From positions 35,278,001-35,342,000 of the forward strand of contig OZ231127.1 in assembly GCA_965153355.1 (NCBI GenBank): 64,000 bases of DNA. Reading direction: 5' to 3'. The notes under the pieces are model-generated. The model was not told the DNA's origin, ran no database searches, and was given only the letters and a program-made list of their open reading frames with translations. Shown piece by piece: positions 60,696 to 64,000 of this stretch (position 1 is its first letter; every line of letters begins with the position of its first letter). Origin of the DNA: Flaccisagitta enflata. Taxonomy: Eukaryota; Chaetognatha; Sagittoidea; Aphragmophora. Position numbers and translations under genes: made by a program.

Positions 60696-60696
<1 letters not shown>

Positions 60697-60753
<57 letters not shown>
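60697..60753 (+). repeat. (GA)n microsatellite
   Basis: GA array of about 55 bp. Confidence 0.96.
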
Positions 60754-60754
<1 letters not shown>

Positions 60755-61444
60755 TTGAAAGTACAGAAACAAGAAAATTAAGACGTGCAAAGAGTTAAAT
60801 ATCGCAAGAAATAAGGAAAGGTAGGCGAGACAGTATGACAGAAGAAGACAGAAAATGCGTCGGTGGAAAATAGCGAATCGGAAAATAGACAGAGAAAGCC
60901 AGCGGGAGGCAAAAAGTAAAAGAGAAGTGACCCTTAACCGGCATTGTCGTCTGTCTTCTTTTACTTTTACGACCTACTTGGTCGCGAAAAAGTTACTAGA
61001 CAGAAAAAAAAACTTACCGTTAAAAAGTAAGTGTTGGCGCGGGGAGCTTGCTGATGGTGGTGGTGGTGGTAATGACCGGTGGGTCATCGGTAGTGACTTT
61101 TCGCTCACCACAAGCACGCGCAAATTCTGACAGTAAAAAAAAATTACACACGTCTTAGTAAACAGTCAAACACACAGTCATAGAGAGCTGACGCAATCAC
61201 ACACGCGGACAAAACACATTCGCGCTACAGAAAGTAGTTGTTTTTAATGCACCTTGTGTCAGCGATAAGTTTTTTTTTATCTTATATTTCACATGATATG
61301 CAAATCTCTCGAGCTCAAACAAGGGAATTCTTTCTACCGCCGACGAGCAACTATAAAGAGCTCCATAAATTGGATTCCTCCATTCAAGCCAGATATGAAC
61401 TCATATTTCATAAAATTCGTATTTCAAAAAATATCTTTTTATAA
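60754..61444. other. No recognisable feature
   Basis: Mixed sequence. A small GGT run (61,055-61,069) only. Confidence 0.5.
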
Positions 61445-61620
61445 TTTTTTTAAGTTGCGTGCTTTCCTGCTCTACAACTAGCTCTATCTGTCGGTTAATT
61501 AGTTGGTTGGTCGGTTGGTTGTTCCAAGCACTTTTTGCATTACGGCCAAAATGTTTCTTTCGGGTGTCTCATCACAGCCCCTGTCCAAGCACACGACTTG
61601 GGTAGTACGCTATCCCGCCA
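61445..61620 (-). mobile_element. Family A element, divergent
   Basis: TTTTAAGTTGCGTGCTTTCC TGCTCTACAACTAGCTC, (GGTT/GGTC)n, TTTTTGCATTACGGCC, CCCCTGTCC, GCACACGACTTGGGTAGTAC, TATCCCGCC. Both ends are recognisable, though decayed. Confidence 0.68.
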
Positions 61621-61698
61621 TGTCATGATTTGTAACGATTAGTCACTGCACCGTTTCGTCTTAAGCATCATCGTGTTTCGGTAATCATATTTGAAGCG

Positions 61699-62984
<1,286 letters not shown>

Positions 62985-63108
62985 AGACTTCAACAATACA
63001 TTTTTGATTTTCATGGTCCATACGGTCAGGTGTACAAAGTCACCTGGATCATAAACTGACTATGGTAATCGCGTCTCTGTCAATGAATGAATAACCCTGT
63101 CTCCCTGG

Positions 63109-63109
<1 letters not shown>

Positions 63110-63186
<77 letters not shown>
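63110..63186 (+). repeat. (TC)n microsatellite abutting a family A end
   Basis: TC array whose last unit joins directly to GTTGCGTGCTACGCGATC. Confidence 0.97.
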
Positions 63187-63189
<3 letters not shown>

Positions 63190-63300
63190 GCGTGCTACGC
63201 GATCCTACACCCCACTTCGTCGGTTGGGCAGTACGCCCGTTGGTCTGTCCATCGCACTTTACTCAATTTGTTTTTTTGCAGTCTTTGGACTCACTGCTCA
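63187..63300 (-). mobile_element. Family A element, 3' part
   Basis: GTTGCGTGCTACGCGATCCT ACACCCCACTTCGTCGG, GTTGGTCTGTCCATCGCAC TTTAC, GACTCACTGCTC. The 5' end is missing. Confidence 0.7.
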
Positions 63301-63594
63301 AGTCAAATTTACTCAATGACAAAACGTGTTTGACATTAGCAGTAAGGAGGTAAGATCAATACTCGTAGAAACTAACTGTAGTGCTGTTCATGCCAATTCA
63401 TATGTGACACGTTACATCAGAAGCAACAAGTGAAAATTGTTCTGAAAAACCGGAAAAAGGTAACCGGAAACTGCGGTTTTTGCGCCAACCGGAAACGGAA
63501 GTCGCGTGGCGATTAGGACGCGCGTCGAAATCGCGTCGAAATCGTGGCGGAAATGCTCTGCCGCAAGGGCCTAGTGCGGTAACACCGCATTACG

Positions 63595-63680
63595 GCCCTA
63601 CCGACTTACAGACCTACCTACCTATAAAGCAACAGATGGTCACACCCTCTTCATGAGATGTAAGGACGCACCTAAAGCAA
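63595..63680 (+). mobile_element. Family A-like 3' fragment
   Basis: CCCTACCGACTTACAGACCT ACCTACC tract, ACACCCTCTTCATGAGATG, GGACGCACCTAAAG. This resembles the GATGCGTCC-type end. Confidence 0.45.
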
Positions 63681-63834
63681 CGATGACTCTTTCACTCCAA
63701 GCCTTCGGTCTTTTCCTCAATCTCTCCGTCCCTTCTTCTCCCTTCCGAAGACTGTTGGAGATGATCACGCCTCAGGCGGTGATTCGGTGAGTTTCATTCC
63801 AAATGCCTCCATCAGATACACCTCCGATTCTCCA

Positions 63835-63986
<152 letters not shown>

Positions 63987-64000
63987 CTCACGTTTTTCAC

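Overview
This window looks like nuclear DNA from a repeat-rich animal, most likely an invertebrate. Two fossil open reading frames belong to families I recognise from invertebrate genomes: a 'TG(S/C)DTTSAF' / 'EADTR...DSDV' family and a LINE reverse-transcriptase C-terminus. There is also a LINE-type ORF1 fragment. I see no intact host gene, tRNA or rRNA. Almost every long open frame is a translated microsatellite or minisatellite. I do not assign a species.

Three layers make up the window. (1) There are more than thirty long simple repeats: (TC/GA)n, (TG/CA)n, (CAA/GTT)n, (GAA/TTC)n, (GAAA)n, plus a 3.6 kb minisatellite at 3,170-6,780. (2) A very abundant short element, here called family A, has about 35 recognisable copies. 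Written 5'->3' it begins AACAAGGCCGGATACACGGC, carries a (ACGG/ACCG)n tetranucleotide tract, and ends in a small palindrome followed by TAAAAA. I infer that it is a non-autonomous Helentron/Helitron-like element. (3) There are several terminal-inverted-repeat (TIR) DNA elements and one composite array element, family R. Family R has about 60 bp inverted arms around a 20-21 bp tandem repeat and often sits inside family A.

Layout: 1-3,000 TTC and CA/GA repeats and two A copies. 3,000-6,900 higher-order minisatellite. 7,000-9,550 AT-rich DNA with GA/TC repeats and A copies. 9,550-13,490 a pair of inverted repeats flanking an R element, a tandem duplication and a broken multi-insertion pseudogene. 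13,500-22,800 A and R copies, MITE-like elements and TC arrays. 22,853-24,823 one A copy swollen to about 2 kb by an AT-rich array that itself contains two TA-flanked elements. 25,936-29,941 and 44,740-48,533 two copies of a 3.8-4.0 kb TIR element, which act as natural empty sites for each other's later insertions. 29,942-32,117 a large inverted repeat. 32,200-38,300 compound microsatellites, A copies and a LINE 3' end. 41,737-43,368 a TA-flanked TIR element carrying an ORF1-like frame. 48,800-51,450 inverted triplet arrays. 53,000-64,000 further A and R copies, an hAT-like MITE with a perfect 8 bp target duplication, a decamer-rich block and more TC arrays.

The strongest new-looking signal is in family A. 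The short word near the 5' end and the distal arm of the 3' palindrome are exact reverse complements, and they change together between subfamilies (at least five different words). That is what a matched pair of end-recognition sites would look like.
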